Source: Lutibacter sp. Hel_I_33_5
GTDB taxonomy: Bacteria > Bacteroidota > Bacteroidia > Flavobacteriales > Flavobacteriaceae
Length of the DNA stretch: 64,000 bases
Reading direction: 5' to 3'
Assembly (NCBI RefSeq): GCF_007827455.1
Contig: NZ_VISM01000001.1
Coordinates: 372,001-436,000 of the forward strand
Part shown: positions 63,816 through 64,000 of the stretch, in pieces
How the letters are laid out: every line of letters starts with the position of its first letter
Numbering within the stretch: the stretch's first letter is position 1
Notes under the pieces: generated by a model
Told to the model about the DNA's origin: nothing
The model's database searches: none
What the model saw: only the letters and a program-made list of their open reading frames with translations
Program-made: the position numbers and the translations under genes

Positions 63816-64000
63816 ACAAAAATGAAATAGTTGACGCATTAGAAGAAAAACATCAAAAATTATTTAATTGGTTAGAAAATCAGCCAGAAGAAAATTGGAT
63901 AGCTGGTCCAGATGGAAGATGGACAACAGGGCAGCATGTTCTTCATTTAGTTGATTCATTAAAAAAGCTAAATAAGGCGATGGGTTTTCCTAAATTTTTA
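63812..64000 (+). CDS. DinB-family protein, 5' part (runs off the right edge)
   Basis: Open from ATG 63812 to the window end (63 codons): MNKNEIVDALEEKHQKLFNW, then NQPEENWIAGPDGRWTTGQHVLHLVDSL. The W-T-x-G-x-H-x-x-H-L-x-D pattern is the first metal-site helix of DinB-like proteins. It overlaps the tail of the frameshifted DUF1572 frame by four bases; if that frame ended at 63772, there would be a 39-bp gap instead. Confidence 0.7.
   Translation, partial: MNKNEIVDALEEKHQKLFNWLENQPEENWIAGPDGRWTTGQHVLHLVDSLKKLNKAMGFPKFL

Overview
This window looks like an ordinary stretch of chromosome from a marine-type member of the Flavobacteriaceae (Bacteroidota; Polaribacter/Tenacibaculum-like, genus not determinable here). 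The base composition is strongly AT-rich. There are almost no Shine-Dalgarno sites, and promoters fit the Bacteroidota pattern TTG-N17-25-TAnnTTTG. Lipoproteins and CarboxypepD-plug TonB receptors are abundant, and gene neighbourhoods such as serC-serA-DUF1015, mutL-rhomboid-rhomboid-EEP and topB-sterol desaturase are typical of the family. I found no rRNA, tRNA, CRISPR array, insertion sequence or prophage.

Layout. 1-6.5 kb: 3' part of topB, a membrane-bound hydroxylase, a VF530-type protein, gcvT, an EamA transporter and ychF. 6.5-9.4 kb: a large TonB-dependent receptor with strong hairpins behind it. 9.4-18.6 kb: a divergent ferredoxin / LuxC-type reductase pair, then serC, serA, DUF1015, YggS, a DnaQ-like exonuclease with a decayed GIY-YIG domain, a Kv-type channel with a zinc ribbon, miaA and an OmpH/Skp chaperone. 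18.6-26.6 kb: guaB, a second hydroxylase, an FMN-binding protein with a membrane partner and a porin that share an operator-like 15-mer, a 5'-nucleotidase lipoprotein and HMG-CoA lyase. 26.6-34.7 kb: an MFS carrier, LysE, pyrD, a repeat lipoprotein, pheT, DUF721 and recF. 34.7-41 kb: a TPR protein, ribH, a small membrane protein, mutL, two rhomboids and an EEP-family protein. 41-44 kb: a coupled minus-strand cluster (GNAT, ABM monooxygenase, DUF4442, orphan peptide-binding lipoprotein). 44-54 kb: mtaB, lipoproteins, a lytic transglycosylase, a cold-shock protein, nitronate monooxygenase, mnmA between two MORN/YwqK proteins, and purB.

The most interesting accessory content is at 53.7-60.3 kb. 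A lipoprotein has a signal peptide encoded by a degenerate heptanucleotide tandem repeat. Next comes a His-rich 104-codon reading frame with no ATG, GTG or TTG codon at all, which probably starts at ATT. It is followed by a TonB receptor and a His/Asp-rich lipoprotein; together these look like a metal-acquisition module. On the minus strand lies a three-gene unit of an MFS carrier plus two enzymes with RRKF(L/F)K twin-arginine leaders: an FAD-dependent aldonolactone-oxidase-like protein and a PLP-dependent alanine-racemase-fold protein.

The window also holds short palindromic REP-like elements, one of them translated in frame inside topB, and two heptanucleotide arrays between genes. Near the right edge a probable one-base poly-A deletion has changed the C-terminus of a DUF1572 gene. 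The last 189 bases carry the start of a DinB-type gene.
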